64,000 nt of DNA from Bacilli bacterium (GTDB taxonomy: Bacteria > Bacillota_I > Bacilli_A > RFN20 > DUOF01), in the NCBI GenBank assembly GCA_017517765.1, contig JAFWYE010000006.1, forward strand, positions 372,001-436,000. Direction: 5' to 3'. Of the stretch, positions 17,545 through 27,061 are shown one piece after another. Numbering within the stretch: position 1 is the first letter of the stretch; the number at the start of each line of letters is the position of its first letter. Under the pieces are notes generated by a model, which was not told the origin of the DNA, ran no database searches, and saw nothing but the letters and a program-made list of their open reading frames with translations. The position numbers were made by a program, and so were the translations under genes.

Positions 17545-17573
17545 ATTATATATTCTTGAATATCATTTGTCAA
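17545..17573 (-). promoter_or_regulatory. Consensus promoter of the hisS leader
   Basis: TTGACA, 17-base spacer, TATAAT: a perfect sigma-A promoter on the minus strand. The expected transcription start is near 17538, about 20 bases before the leader-peptide ATG. The -35 box contains the TGA stop of the upstream GNAT gene. Confidence 0.85.
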
Positions 17574-18181
17574 TTTAGTGTTTTTGTAAAGATATAGCTA
17601 GCATGACATGTGGCAACATTACTTTCAAAATGATTTATAACACTAGCATTTACCTCATCCACCTTAAAAAAAACCGCACCACACACATCATTTTGATATT
17701 CATTTACAATTTCATAATCATATATATTATTTTCCTTTATTAAATCAGTTGTAGCAAAATCATTTACTTGAACAAGAAGTGTAGGTTTATAACCATTTTT
17801 TAAATATACATTACATGCCCTAAATCTAGCACCTAAAGATACCTCTTTAACACCAGTTTTAACTAATCGTGACTCTATTTCTTTTATAAGCAATGATGCA
17901 TATCCTTTCCCTCTGCAATTTTTATCAACTGCTAAAACATCGAGAGTGGCCTTATTGTTAATCACATCTTTTACCCCAATACAACCAACAATATTTCCAC
18001 ATTCTTCTATATATATTAATAAGGTATTATCTTTATTATATTGCTCTTCTATCTTGGAATAGGCATTAAACATTGGATAATAATGCTCATTAAATTCTTT
18101 TGCATCTTCATAAAAAACTTTAGAAAAAAAATGATAATATTCTTTTAACTTTCCCCTATTTTCAACATATTTGATTTGCAT
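17570..18181 (-). CDS. GNAT-family N-acetyltransferase
   Basis: A 203-residue acetyltransferase. The acetyl-CoA binding motif A is 'ATLDVLAVDKNCRGKGYASLLIKEIESRL' (about residues 85-113), with the R/Q-x-x-G-x-G/A loop as 'CRGKGYA', and 'ACNVYLKNGYKP' matches motif B. The C-terminal 60 residues are not part of the core. The start is the ATG at 18181, six bases after GAGGTG; an in-frame GTG at 18190 is less likely. The stop is TGA and lies within the -35 box of the hisS leader promoter. The acetyl acceptor is unknown. Confidence 0.82.
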   Translation of the reverse strand: MQIKYVENRGKLKEYYHFFSKVFYEDAKEFNEHYYPMFNAYSKIEEQYNKDNTLLIYIEECGNIVGCIGVKDVINNKATLDVLAVDKNCRGKGYASLLIKEIESRLVKTGVKEVSLGARFRACNVYLKNGYKPTLLVQVNDFATTDLIKENNIYDYEIVNEYQNDVCGAVFFKVDEVNASVINHFESNVATCHASYIFTKTLN

Positions 18182-18220
18182 ATAAGTCACCTCACTTATA
18201 AGATATCACAAGTTAGTATA

Positions 18221-19009
18221 TTATCCTAAAGAAACATCTAATATCATCATAATAATAAACCCTAAAATAAGCCCTAAAGAAGAAAAGTTTTTATGTTCTT
18301 TACTTGCTTCAGGAAGAAGTTCTCTACCCACAACACATATCATACATCCCGCTGAAAAAGATAGTAAAAAAGGCAATATTGATCGCACAAAACACACAAG
18401 TATAGCACCTAAGACTCCAAATATTGGTTCTACCATTCCACTTGCTTGGCCATACAAAAAGCTCTTTCTTTGACTATATCCTTCTCTTCTAAGTGGCAAA
18501 GCAACACCTGCACCTTCTGGAAAATTTTGCAAACCTATTCCAAGTGCTAGTAAGCATGCGCTAATTGTAGTGGCACCATACAATCCTAATGCAGCACTAC
18601 CAAAGGCAACACCAACAGCCATTCCCTCAGGAATGTTATGTATAGTTATAGCACCCACTAATAATGCACTTCTTTTTGTATTTTGCGATATAGTATGTTT
18701 AGAGAGAACTTTGTCCAAAAGTATATCTGAACAAATCACAAAAAATCCACCACATAAAAATCCAATTGATGGAATAAGCCAAGATATCTGATTCATGGAT
18801 ATAGTAAGATCAATGGCTGGCATTAGCAAAGACCAAAATGATGCCGCTATCATTACTCCACCCGCAAACCCTAGCAACAAATTTAATATTTTGTAATTTA
18901 ATTTTTTAAACAAAAAAACACTCGCTGCTCCAAGTGAAGTAACACCCCAAGTAAAAAATGTAGCTATTAAAGTTTGTTCAACTGCATTTAAGTTAATAAA
19001 ATATTTCAT
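18221..19009 (-). CDS. ZIP-family metal transporter (ZupT-like)
   Basis: A 262-residue membrane protein with about 8 helices. The two metal-binding helices show the ZIP signatures 'TIHNIPEGMAVGVAFGSAA' (about residues 125-143) and 'IGLQNFPEGAGVALPLRREG' (about 157-176), with the His/Asn/Glu ligands present. The family imports Zn2+ and sometimes Fe2+ or Mn2+ into the cytoplasm. It is a single gene on the minus strand. No recognisable Zur box is seen upstream. Confidence 0.9.
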   Translation of the reverse strand: MKYFINLNAVEQTLIATFFTWGVTSLGAASVFLFKKLNYKILNLLLGFAGGVMIAASFWSLLMPAIDLTISMNQISWLIPSIGFLCGGFFVICSDILLDKVLSKHTISQNTKRSALLVGAITIHNIPEGMAVGVAFGSAALGLYGATTISACLLALGIGLQNFPEGAGVALPLRREGYSQRKSFLYGQASGMVEPIFGVLGAILVCFVRSILPFLLSFSAGCMICVVGRELLPEASKEHKNFSSLGLILGFIIMMILDVSLG

Positions 19010-19245
19010 ATTTTCGCCCTATATAAAGTATGTAAATGCTATTTTTTCAATTAGGCATTCATACCTTATTTATCTAATTTGAATGCAAAATTATAATTTT
19101 GTAAAAAAGCAAATTTCAATTTGTCCTTAAGATAAGAATAAAACTTGAGTTAATATCCTAGTAATGTCAAACTTATTTTGTTATAATCATAAGCGGTATT
19201 TAAATATGTTAATATTAATATAATTAATATTGGAGGTCACAAATT

Positions 19246-20094
19246 ATGAAAAGTAGAGTAATAACAGCAATTATCTTAGCCTTATTAGTTATTCCACCTA
19301 TATTCTTAGGCGGTATATTTTATTTAATTGGCATCTCAGCCATATTAGCTTTATCAATGCATGAACTACTTACAGTTAATAAATCACCTATTTGGGTACA
19401 AATTTTAGGTATCTCTTTTGTTTTAGGTTCAACAATATATGCATATTTTAACTTAGATAACATTTTTATTAACTTCAACGTGTTATCAATAATCATACCT
19501 TTGTTTACATATTTTACAATCGCAATTTTTGATAAAAGAAGAACTCTTTTAGATGCTTGCTACAACACTATAGCAACACTACTTGTTACTTTATTTGGAG
19601 TAGCATTAGTAGAACTTAGATGTACATTTGACGATGCAAACTTATTGCTATATGCGCTTATCACAACTGTTGCTGTTGATACATTTGCATTATTTATAGG
19701 ATGTAAGTTTGGAAAGCACAAACTTAACACAAGAATCTCTCCAAAAAAATCTATTGAAGGAGCAGTAGGCGGCGCTATTTGTGGCCTTATTATAGGAACT
19801 CTATTTGCAATACTTTTCCCAATCACCCATACAGCTTCATCTACATTTATCAATATTGGATGGGAACCAAACTTTGATCTTGCATATATGCTTAATGTGT
19901 TTGCACTAACTGCAGTACTTACTATTGTAGGTCAAATTGGAGATTTAACATTTAGCATGATTAAAAGGCATTATGAAGTTAAAGACTTTTCAAATATTTT
20001 ACCAGGACACGGTGGTTTTGGAGATAGAATAGATAGTGCTTGTTTTAATGTAATTACTGTTGCAACAGCACTTTCTATCTTCTTGATTTTATAA
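19246..20094 (+). CDS. cdsA: Phosphatidate cytidylyltransferase
   Basis: Makes CDP-diacylglycerol from phosphatidic acid and CTP for phospholipid synthesis. It is a 282-residue integral membrane protein with about 7-8 helices. The C-terminal family signature is complete: 'SMIKRHYEVKDFSNILPGHGGFGDRIDS' (about residues 238-265), holding the metal-binding acidic residues. GGAGGT lies ten bases before the ATG. It leads the plus-strand run cdsA-rseP-polC, an order common in Bacillota. A TATAAT-like box is upstream at about 19180, but no good -35 accompanies it. Confidence 0.95.
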   Translation: MKSRVITAIILALLVIPPIFLGGIFYLIGISAILALSMHELLTVNKSPIWVQILGISFVLGSTIYAYFNLDNIFINFNVLSIIIPLFTYFTIAIFDKRRTLLDACYNTIATLLVTLFGVALVELRCTFDDANLLLYALITTVAVDTFALFIGCKFGKHKLNTRISPKKSIEGAVGGAICGLIIGTLFAILFPITHTASSTFINIGWEPNFDLAYMLNVFALTAVLTIVGQIGDLTFSMIKRHYEVKDFSNILPGHGGFGDRIDSACFNVITVATALSIFLIL

Positions 20095-20103
20095 GGAGGA
20101 ACT

Positions 20104-21273
20104 ATGGCTACAATAGGAAATATAATATTATTTGTATTAGGTTTATCGCTTTTAATATTTATTCATGAGTTCGGTCATTTCTTATTTGCAAAATTGTTTA
20201 AAGTATATTGCCTTGAATTTTCTATAGGCATGGGACCATCTATAATAAGCAAAAAATTCAAAAAAGACGAGGAGACAACCTATTCAATAAGGGCTTTACC
20301 TATAGGTGGATATGTTTCAATGGCTGGAGAAACTCTAGATAGTGCAGAAAATGAAAAAGAATTAGAAATACCCTATCAAAGAACAATAAATGGAATTAAT
20401 CCTTGGAAAAGAGCTTTGATAACTATCGCTGGGGTAACTTTCAACTTTATTTTTGCTCTGATATTACTTGGTATATACATATTCGCAAATGGTGTATCTA
20501 CAAATGATAATTCAGTGATAATTGTAAATGATTCAATAGCCCAAGATTATGGTTTATCAACTGGAGATAAGATATTATTTGTTAAGGATGTAAGAGTAAA
20601 AAGTGGATCTGATATTATTTATAGCGATTGCACTGATGAAAATGATAGATGTGAAGTTATTTATTTCAGTGGATTCAATACGTATTTAAATAATGAACTA
20701 TTATTAGAAAAAACAAAAGATTATCATGAGGCTCATCCTAATGCAGAAATTATTCAAGAAATAACAATTATATATTCTCATAGAGGATCAACTGGAGAAA
20801 TCACAACACCTCTTCAAAGAACATTTGACAATGAAAAAGATGCATTTCCTCTTCTTGGAATCAATGAGGCTAGGACTACTCCCGATTTTTTCCAAGGTAT
20901 TGGTTTAATATTCAAAACATTTGGACAAATTATCGTACTTATGGGTGGAGCAATTATTAGTTTATTTAGTCCAGAAGGATTTAATAGTTTAGGTGGAGTT
21001 GTTTCTATGTATCAAACATCTGCAACTATGGCTAGCGAAGGAATTTTATCCTATATCTGGTATTTAGCTATTATTTCAATTAATTTAGGATTCTTTAATT
21101 TGCTTCCTATTCCTGCTCTTGATGGAGCTAGATTCTATATTTCATTAGCAGAAGGAGTATCAAGAAAGAAATTGAACCCAAAAATTGAAGGTTATTTAAA
21201 TCTGTTTGGAATGATTTTATTATTTGGTCTTATGATTGCTGTAACTGTCAAAGATATTATTATGTTGTTTTAG
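20104..21273 (+). CDS. rseP: RseP/RasP site-2 membrane metalloprotease
   Basis: An intramembrane zinc protease of family M50. In 389 residues: the first helix with 'LIFIHEFGHFLFAKLF' (HExxH, His20-Glu-x-x-His24), the 'YSIRALPIGGYVSMAGE' loop, a second helix near 110, a PDZ-like region about 140-250, and the third metal ligand in 'NLLPIPALDGARF' (about 335). It cleaves transmembrane anti-sigma factors or leftover signal peptides. It starts nine bases after cdsA and is followed nine bases later by polC. Confidence 0.95.
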   Translation: MATIGNIILFVLGLSLLIFIHEFGHFLFAKLFKVYCLEFSIGMGPSIISKKFKKDEETTYSIRALPIGGYVSMAGETLDSAENEKELEIPYQRTINGINPWKRALITIAGVTFNFIFALILLGIYIFANGVSTNDNSVIIVNDSIAQDYGLSTGDKILFVKDVRVKSGSDIIYSDCTDENDRCEVIYFSGFNTYLNNELLLEKTKDYHEAHPNAEIIQEITIIYSHRGSTGEITTPLQRTFDNEKDAFPLLGINEARTTPDFFQGIGLIFKTFGQIIVLMGGAIISLFSPEGFNSLGGVVSMYQTSATMASEGILSYIWYLAIISINLGFFNLLPIPALDGARFYISLAEGVSRKKLNPKIEGYLNLFGMILLFGLMIAVTVKDIIMLF

Positions 21274-21281
21274 GTGATATT

Positions 21282-24200
21282 ATGGATAGAAGTTTATATG
21301 AGTTTTTACAAAAATTAAATATTGAGAGCCATTGGTATGAATTATTAAAAAATGGTTCCTTGAAAGCTACTGAATATAATCCTAGTAGCAAATCTTTTAT
21401 TATACATTTACACTTCAATCAACAAATAAAACCAGCATTGTTTTTCGCTATAGTAGAAATTAAAAACAAAATGAAATATCCTACAACTTTCAAACTAACT
21501 TTTGAGAATCAAAAGTTTGATTTAGACTATTTGAAAGCTGTATTAAATGATGTTATTTTAGTCCGATATGAAAACATGGTTATGGCTAAAGCCCTAATGG
21601 AGATTGACTTAACTATGGATGATAAGAATTTTTATTTCCATTTCAATTCACCTATACAAGTAGAAAAATTCGAAAAATTTAGAAGTGAAATTGAAGGGAT
21701 TTATAAATTCTTAGGTGTAGATAAAAGTCTTATTTATAAGTTAAAAGAAATAGATATGTCCAAAGCACAAGAAGAAATTGATAGTTTAAAGAACTATGAA
21801 GTTCCTATTAGCAAACCAAAAACTGAATTTATTAGAAAAAGCGATAATATATATGAAATAGAAGAATTAGTAAGTAGTGAAAACTATGTTACTACTAGAG
21901 GTAAAATTTTCTTTGTTGAAGCTGTAGAAAGAAAAAAATTAATAGTGACTTATTATATTACTAATTACAAGGATTCAATTTCAGTTAAATGTTTTGAAAG
22001 TCAAAAATTAACAAAAGAAGTTTTAAACTCATTTAAAGAAGGAATGTGGGTTGAAGTTAGTGGTAGAGTAGGATTTGATACTTTTGCAAAAGATGAAGTA
22101 TTTACTGCTAATTCTATTAAAGAAATTGAGCCACTTGAATCAAAAAGAATTGATGAAGAAGAAGAAAAAAGAGTAGAGCTACACGTCCATACAAAAATGT
22201 CTAACATGGATGCTGTTTGCGATGCTGGAGAATATATTAAAAAAGCAGATAGCTGGGGACATAAAGCAATAGCCATTACAGACCATGGCGTTGTTCAAGC
22301 ATATCCTGATGCCGTAAAAGGATCAAAGGGAAAAGAAATAAAAGTTATTTATGGTATCGAATTCTATGTTGTTGATGAATATGATAATCACATATTTAAT
22401 CCTAGTGATGTAAAATTAGAAGGTGCTACATACGTTAGTTTTGACCTTGAAACAACAGGTTTATCATCAAGGGCAGATGAAATAATTGAAATTGGTGCTG
22501 TAAAGCATAAAAATGGAATGATTATTGATAGATTCCAAACATTTGTAAATCCACACAAAAAACTTAGTGCTTTTACAACTAATCTAACTAGTATAACTAA
22601 TGAGATGGTTGAGGGTGGATTGGAGCTTAATGTTGCTATACCTAAATTTTTAGAGTTCTGTAAAGACTCAATTCTAGTAGCTCATAATGCTGTATTTGAT
22701 TATTCTTTCATTAAGAATGCAGTTGAAAAATTAGGATTGCCTGCGATTACTAATCCAATTATTGATACCCTACCTATATCTAGACACATGTATAGTGAAT
22801 ACAGAAGTCACACTTTAGGTAGCATAGCTAGAAGATACAATATAGACTATGATGAAGAGGTTGCTCACCGTGCCGATTACGATGCTCAAGTACTTTCTGA
22901 AGTATTTGAAGTTATGCTAAATGATATTGTAAACAAAAAAGGTATAACAATTCATAAGTCAATTGCCACTATGCAAGACCCTACTAATTTTGCTAGAAAA
23001 AGGCCTATTCATGTTATTGCCCTAGCAAAGAATCAACAAGGTGTTAAAGATTTATATGGATTAGTTAGTAAATCTCATATTGAATATTACAATGAAGTAC
23101 CAATTATACCTAGAAGCTTGTTATCTGATAATAGAGAAAACTTATTAATTGGTAGTTCATGTTTAAATGGTGAAGTATTTGATACTGCCATGACTAAAAA
23201 TCATGATGATTTAGTTAGAGTTGCTAGTTTCTATGACTACTTAGAAGTTCAACCATTGTCTAACTACAAACACTTAGTAGATACATATAGTGTAGAAAAC
23301 TTAGATAGAATAAAATTGATTATCAACTATATTATTGAAGCAGGAAAAGAGCTTAATAAGCCTGTTGTAGCAACAAGCGATGCTCACTATGTTGATCCTA
23401 ATCAAAAGATATTTAGAGATGTATATATAAGTGCTCAAGCAATTGGTGGTAAACATCATCCTTTATATGATTTCAAAGGTAGAATAAAAGACAATCCAGA
23501 TCAACATTTAAGAACAACTAAAGAAATGCTTGATGAATTCTCTTTTTTAGGCCCTGAATTAGCTAAAGAAATTGTTGTTAAAAATACTAACTTAATAGCA
23601 GATATGATAGAAAAAGTTGCACCACTTAAAGATGGTACATACTCGCCTAGAATTGATAATGACAAAGAAGAATTAACGAGAATTTGTTGGGAAACTGCCC
23701 ATAAATTATATGGAGAAGAATTACCTGAAATTGTTAAGGCAAGAGTAGATAAAGAGCTTGCGAGTATCATTGGTAATGGATTCGCAGTTATGTACTACAT
23801 AGCACATAAACTAGTAAAAAAATCAAATGATGATGGATACATTGTAGGTTCAAGAGGGTCTGTTGGTTCTTCTCTAGTAGCCCATTTTACTGGTATTACA
23901 GAAGTTAACGCCCTTCCTCCACATTATATTTGTGATAATTGTAAATATTTTGAACTTGCTGATTCTAAGGTTTATAGAAGTGGGTATGATTTACCAGAAA
24001 AAATTTGTCCTAAATGTGGTAAACCTTTAAGAGGTGAAGGACAAGATATTCCATTTGAAACTTTCCTTGGTTTTAAAGGAGATAAAGTTCCTGATATAGA
24101 CTTAAACTTCTCAGGTGAATATCAACCTACTGCCCATGATTTTACTAAAGTAATGTTTGGTGAATATAACGTATATAGAGCAGGTACTATTGGTACAGTT

Positions 24201-25547
24201 GCTCAAAAAACAGCTTATGGTTATGTTAAGGGATATTTCGAAGACAAAGGTAATATTGAAAATATAAGAAAAGCGGAAATACAAAGAATTGCTATGGGTT
24301 GTGAGGGAGTAAAGAGAACCACAGGTCAACACCCAGGTGGTATTATTGTTATACCTAACTACATGGATGTACATGACTTTACACCTGTCCAATATCCTGC
24401 TGATGATATGGATGCCTCTTGGCGTACTACTCACTTTGACTTCCATGCGATTCACGATAACGTTTTAAAACTAGATATTTTAGGACACGTTGATCCAACC
24501 GCTCTAAGAATGCTAAAAGACATTACAGGAATAGAGCCAAAAGATATTCCGTGTAATGACACAAAGGTATTCTCTTTATTTACAAGTTGTGATGCAATGG
24601 GTGTAACTAAAGAACAAATTTTAAATGAAAATGGTGTTGTAGGAATTCCTGAGTTTGGTACTAACTTTGTAAGAAAGATGGTACTTGAAGCTCACCCTAC
24701 TACATTTGCTGATTTAATACAAATTTCTGGATTAAGCCATGGTACTGATGTATGGAATGGTAATGCCCAAACACTTATTCAAAATGGAACATGTAAGTTA
24801 AATGAAGTTATTGGATGTCGTGATGATATCATGAACGTGCTTATTCAATACGGGCTAGAACCATCTCTAGCATTTAAGATTATGGAATCTGTTAGAAAGG
24901 GTAAAGGCTTATCTGCAGAATGGGAACAAGAAATGATAAATCATAATGTTCCTGACTGGTATTTAGAATCATGTAAAAAAATTAAGTACATGTTCCCTAA
25001 AGCTCATGCTGTTGCCTATGTTACAATGGCAATTCGTATTGCTTGGTTTAAGGTACATATGCCACTTGAATACTATGCAACATATTTTTCTACTAGATGT
25101 GATGTATTTGATGTGGAAACATTTGTAAAAGGTTATGATGCTATAAAAGAAAAATTCTTGTCTATTCAAAATAGACTTGCCAATTTTGAGACAGCAAAAG
25201 ATGTAAGTAGTAAAGAACAAAGTTTATTAACTACTCTAGAAAGTGCAATAGAAATGACTGCAAGAGGATACTCTTTTACTAACATAGACTTGTACAAGAG
25301 TGATGCAACTAGATTTGTTGTAGATAAAGAAAATAAGGCTCTTATTCCTCCATTTGTAGCATTAGATGGACTAGGTGCTAACGTTGCCATGTCTGTAGTA
25401 GAAGCTAGAAAAAATGGAGAATTCCTATCTATTGAAGATTTAGCTAATAGAACTCAACTTAATGGTACTATTATTAAAAACTTACAAGCTATGGGAGTAA
25501 TTAAACTTCAAGAGAGAAATCAATTATCTCTAGACCTATTTGGATAA
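21282..25547 (+). CDS. polC: DNA polymerase III PolC (Gram-positive type alpha subunit)
   Basis: The main replicative polymerase of low-GC Gram-positives, with built-in proofreading. The 1421 residues hold an N-terminal domain, an OB fold (about 185-285), a PHP domain beginning 'VELHVHTKMSNMDAVCDAGEY' (about 303), an inserted DnaQ-like 3'-5' exonuclease ('YVSFDLETTGLSSRADEIIEIG', about 385, ending 'HRADYDAQV'), and the polymerase core with 'GSRGSVGSSLVAHFTG' and 'VPDIDLNFSGEYQ' (metal-binding Asp pair). A zinc module 'CDNCKYF...CPKCGKPL' (about 883-911) lies between them. The length is typical. It ends the cdsA operon at a bidirectional terminator. Confidence 0.97.
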   Translation: MDRSLYEFLQKLNIESHWYELLKNGSLKATEYNPSSKSFIIHLHFNQQIKPALFFAIVEIKNKMKYPTTFKLTFENQKFDLDYLKAVLNDVILVRYENMVMAKALMEIDLTMDDKNFYFHFNSPIQVEKFEKFRSEIEGIYKFLGVDKSLIYKLKEIDMSKAQEEIDSLKNYEVPISKPKTEFIRKSDNIYEIEELVSSENYVTTRGKIFFVEAVERKKLIVTYYITNYKDSISVKCFESQKLTKEVLNSFKEGMWVEVSGRVGFDTFAKDEVFTANSIKEIEPLESKRIDEEEEKRVELHVHTKMSNMDAVCDAGEYIKKADSWGHKAIAITDHGVVQAYPDAVKGSKGKEIKVIYGIEFYVVDEYDNHIFNPSDVKLEGATYVSFDLETTGLSSRADEIIEIGAVKHKNGMIIDRFQTFVNPHKKLSAFTTNLTSITNEMVEGGLELNVAIPKFLEFCKDSILVAHNAVFDYSFIKNAVEKLGLPAITNPIIDTLPISRHMYSEYRSHTLGSIARRYNIDYDEEVAHRADYDAQVLSEVFEVMLNDIVNKKGITIHKSIATMQDPTNFARKRPIHVIALAKNQQGVKDLYGLVSKSHIEYYNEVPIIPRSLLSDNRENLLIGSSCLNGEVFDTAMTKNHDDLVRVASFYDYLEVQPLSNYKHLVDTYSVENLDRIKLIINYIIEAGKELNKPVVATSDAHYVDPNQKIFRDVYISAQAIGGKHHPLYDFKGRIKDNPDQHLRTTKEMLDEFSFLGPELAKEIVVKNTNLIADMIEKVAPLKDGTYSPRIDNDKEELTRICWETAHKLYGEELPEIVKARVDKELASIIGNGFAVMYYIAHKLVKKSNDDGYIVGSRGSVGSSLVAHFTGITEVNALPPHYICDNCKYFELADSKVYRSGYDLPEKICPKCGKPLRGEGQDIPFETFLGFKGDKVPDIDLNFSGEYQPTAHDFTKVMFGEYNVYRAGTIGTVAQKTAYGYVKGYFEDKGNIENIRKAEIQRIAMGCEGVKRTTGQHPGGIIVIPNYMDVHDFTPVQYPADDMDASWRTTHFDFHAIHDNVLKLDILGHVDPTALRMLKDITGIEPKDIPCNDTKVFSLFTSCDAMGVTKEQILNENGVVGIPEFGTNFVRKMVLEAHPTTFADLIQISGLSHGTDVWNGNAQTLIQNGTCKLNEVIGCRDDIMNVLIQYGLEPSLAFKIMESVRKGKGLSAEWEQEMINHNVPDWYLESCKKIKYMFPKAHAVAYVTMAIRIAWFKVHMPLEYYATYFSTRCDVFDVETFVKGYDAIKEKFLSIQNRLANFETAKDVSSKEQSLLTTLESAIEMTARGYSFTNIDLYKSDATRFVVDKENKALIPPFVALDGLGANVAMSVVEARKNGEFLSIEDLANRTQLNGTIIKNLQAMGVIKLQERNQLSLDLFG

Positions 25548-25549
25548 AA

Positions 25550-25588
25550 TAAAAACAATGGATTATCTTAAATCATCCATTGTTTTTT
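25550..25588. terminator. Bidirectional terminator between polC and rpe
   Basis: An inverted repeat (AAACAATGGAT ... ATCCATTGTTT) with A-run on the left and T-run on the right. It serves polC on the plus strand and rpe on the minus strand; the rpe stop lies in the loop. Confidence 0.8.
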
Positions 25589-26201
25589 CTTTTAAACTAT
25601 TGGCTAAATATGTACCTACAATAATTACATCTGCTCCTGCTTCTTTTACAAGCTTTGCAGTTTCATTATTTATTCCACCATCTACAGATATAAGGTAATG
25701 GTATTTATCTTGTCTTTCTCTTAAATATTTGATTTTATCTATACTAGAATCAATAAATTTTTGTCCACCCTTACCAGGCTCGACACTCATAATTAATATA
25801 TTATCTAGGTAAGGTAAAAACTCTTCTAAAACTTCTACATTAGTATTCGGTTTTATACTAATACCTACTTTCATATCATAAGTTCTTACTTCGTTTACTA
25901 AAAGCATTATTTCTTCTTTTTTTACAGCCTCATAATGAAATGTAATGCTCTTTGCTCCAGCCTCAGCATAGTGCTTAATATCATCAATTGGATTCTCACA
26001 CATTAAATGAACATCAGCATATAATTTGTTATACGTATTTATTTCTTTTACTAATTCATAATTAAACGTAGTACTAGAAACAAACTTACCATCCATAACA
26101 TCAAAATGAAGCCAATCTTTAGTTGTTAAGGAATTGTAATGTTCAATAGCAGCTTTATAACCACTATTAATTAAGTTTAAAAAAGAAAATGCAATTATCA
26201 T
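25563..26201 (-). CDS. rpe: Ribulose-phosphate 3-epimerase
   Basis: Interconverts ribulose 5-phosphate and xylulose 5-phosphate. The 212-residue TIM barrel shows 'WLHFDVMDGKFVSSTTFN' (metal-binding His and Asp), 'YADVHLMCENP', 'ILIMSVEPGKGGQKF' and 'LISVDGGINNETAKLVKEAGADVIIVGTYL', all at the family positions. The ATG overlaps the rsgA stop as ATGA. Linkage prpC-prkC-rsgA-rpe is a standard Bacillota order. It is the last gene of a long minus-strand run. Confidence 0.95.
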   Translation of the reverse strand: MIIAFSFLNLINSGYKAAIEHYNSLTTKDWLHFDVMDGKFVSSTTFNYELVKEINTYNKLYADVHLMCENPIDDIKHYAEAGAKSITFHYEAVKKEEIMLLVNEVRTYDMKVGISIKPNTNVEVLEEFLPYLDNILIMSVEPGKGGQKFIDSSIDKIKYLRERQDKYHYLISVDGGINNETAKLVKEAGADVIIVGTYLANSLKEKTMDDLR

Positions 26202-27061
26202 ATCTTTTTACCTCCTGAGATATCTTTTAATAGTCTCAAATAATTTTCATAAGACTCCCTTAGTATTATACCATCATCTACATCATTTTTAATCTTACAA
26301 CCTATTTCTTTATCATGTTTACATCCTCTAAACTTACACTCCCCAAAATTTTTAAATCCTGGATATATACAAGATAATCTAGCTGAATCTATATCTAATT
26401 TAAGGGAAGAGAACCCAGGAGTATCTGCAACTAGCCCACCACAAATTTCCATAAACTCCACTTCTCTAGTAGTATGTTTTCCTCTACCTAAACTATAAGA
26501 AATATCACTAGTTTTTAAATTAAGGGAAGAGTCTAGAGAATTAAGTAAAGTTGATTTCCCTGCTCCACTTTGTCCAGTTAAAATAGTCTTCTTTCCTTTA
26601 AAAATTTCTTCAAGCACTTTTTTATTTTCTAATGCCAAACTATTTCCATAATAACATTCAATTCCAATTGAACGATAATACTCAATGTATTTCATATAAT
26701 CATTAATATTAACTTTATCCACTTTAGAAAAATAAATTAAAGGAGTAATCTCATTATCTAAAACCTGTAATAATAATTTATCTAATAGATATGAGGAAAA
26801 GTCAGGATCCTTTAATGAAGTAACAATTAAAGCCTGATCTATATTACTTACTGCAGGTCTAACTAAAGAATTTTTTCTTTTTTCAACTTGCTTAATATAC
26901 CCTTTATCATTTTCTAACTCTTCATAGATAACTCTATCTCCAGGAACAGGTATAACTTTATAGTCTCTCAATTTTCCAGATGCATGACAAACTATTATTT
27001 TATTATTATCCTTTACATAAAAGTTTCCACCATTTACTTTTATTAAATCTCCACTAGGCAT
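26198..27061 (-). CDS. rsgA: Ribosome small-subunit GTPase RsgA
   Basis: A circularly permuted GTPase that checks maturation of the 30S subunit. In 287 residues: an OB domain ('GGNFYVKDNNKIIVCHASGKLR'), the permuted G motifs 'YFSKVDK' (G4), 'LTGQSGAGKSTLLNSL' (P-loop), 'GRGKHTTREVEF' (G2) and 'ADTPGFSSL' (G3), then the zinc site 'CIYPGFKNFGECKFRGCKHDKEIGC' cut by Cys and His ligands. I chose the ATG at 27061 behind GGGGT; it overlaps prkC by 8 bases. The longer reading from 27097 would add a tail not found in the family. Confidence 0.95.
   Translation of the reverse strand: MPSGDLIKVNGGNFYVKDNNKIIVCHASGKLRDYKVIPVPGDRVIYEELENDKGYIKQVEKRKNSLVRPAVSNIDQALIVTSLKDPDFSSYLLDKLLLQVLDNEITPLIYFSKVDKVNINDYMKYIEYYRSIGIECYYGNSLALENKKVLEEIFKGKKTILTGQSGAGKSTLLNSLDSSLNLKTSDISYSLGRGKHTTREVEFMEICGGLVADTPGFSSLKLDIDSARLSCIYPGFKNFGECKFRGCKHDKEIGCKIKNDVDDGIILRESYENYLRLLKDISGGKKI

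Noticed and set aside
17330-17569. T-box riboswitch upstream of hisS
   Set aside because: The T-box sequence, specifier-loop features and antiterminator consensus are absent; a His-rich ORF with alternative stems explains the region better.
19010-19245. Zur operator or riboswitch between the ZIP gene and cdsA
   Set aside because: Only short, imperfect repeats (GCATTC/GAATGC) are present; no Zur-box or riboswitch pattern could be matched.
26198-26201. Use of TGA as tryptophan (Mycoplasma code)
   Set aside because: TGA ends rsgA, prpC, rlmN and the GNAT gene at natural C-termini, twice in ATGA overlaps with the next gene, and Trp is encoded by TGG throughout.
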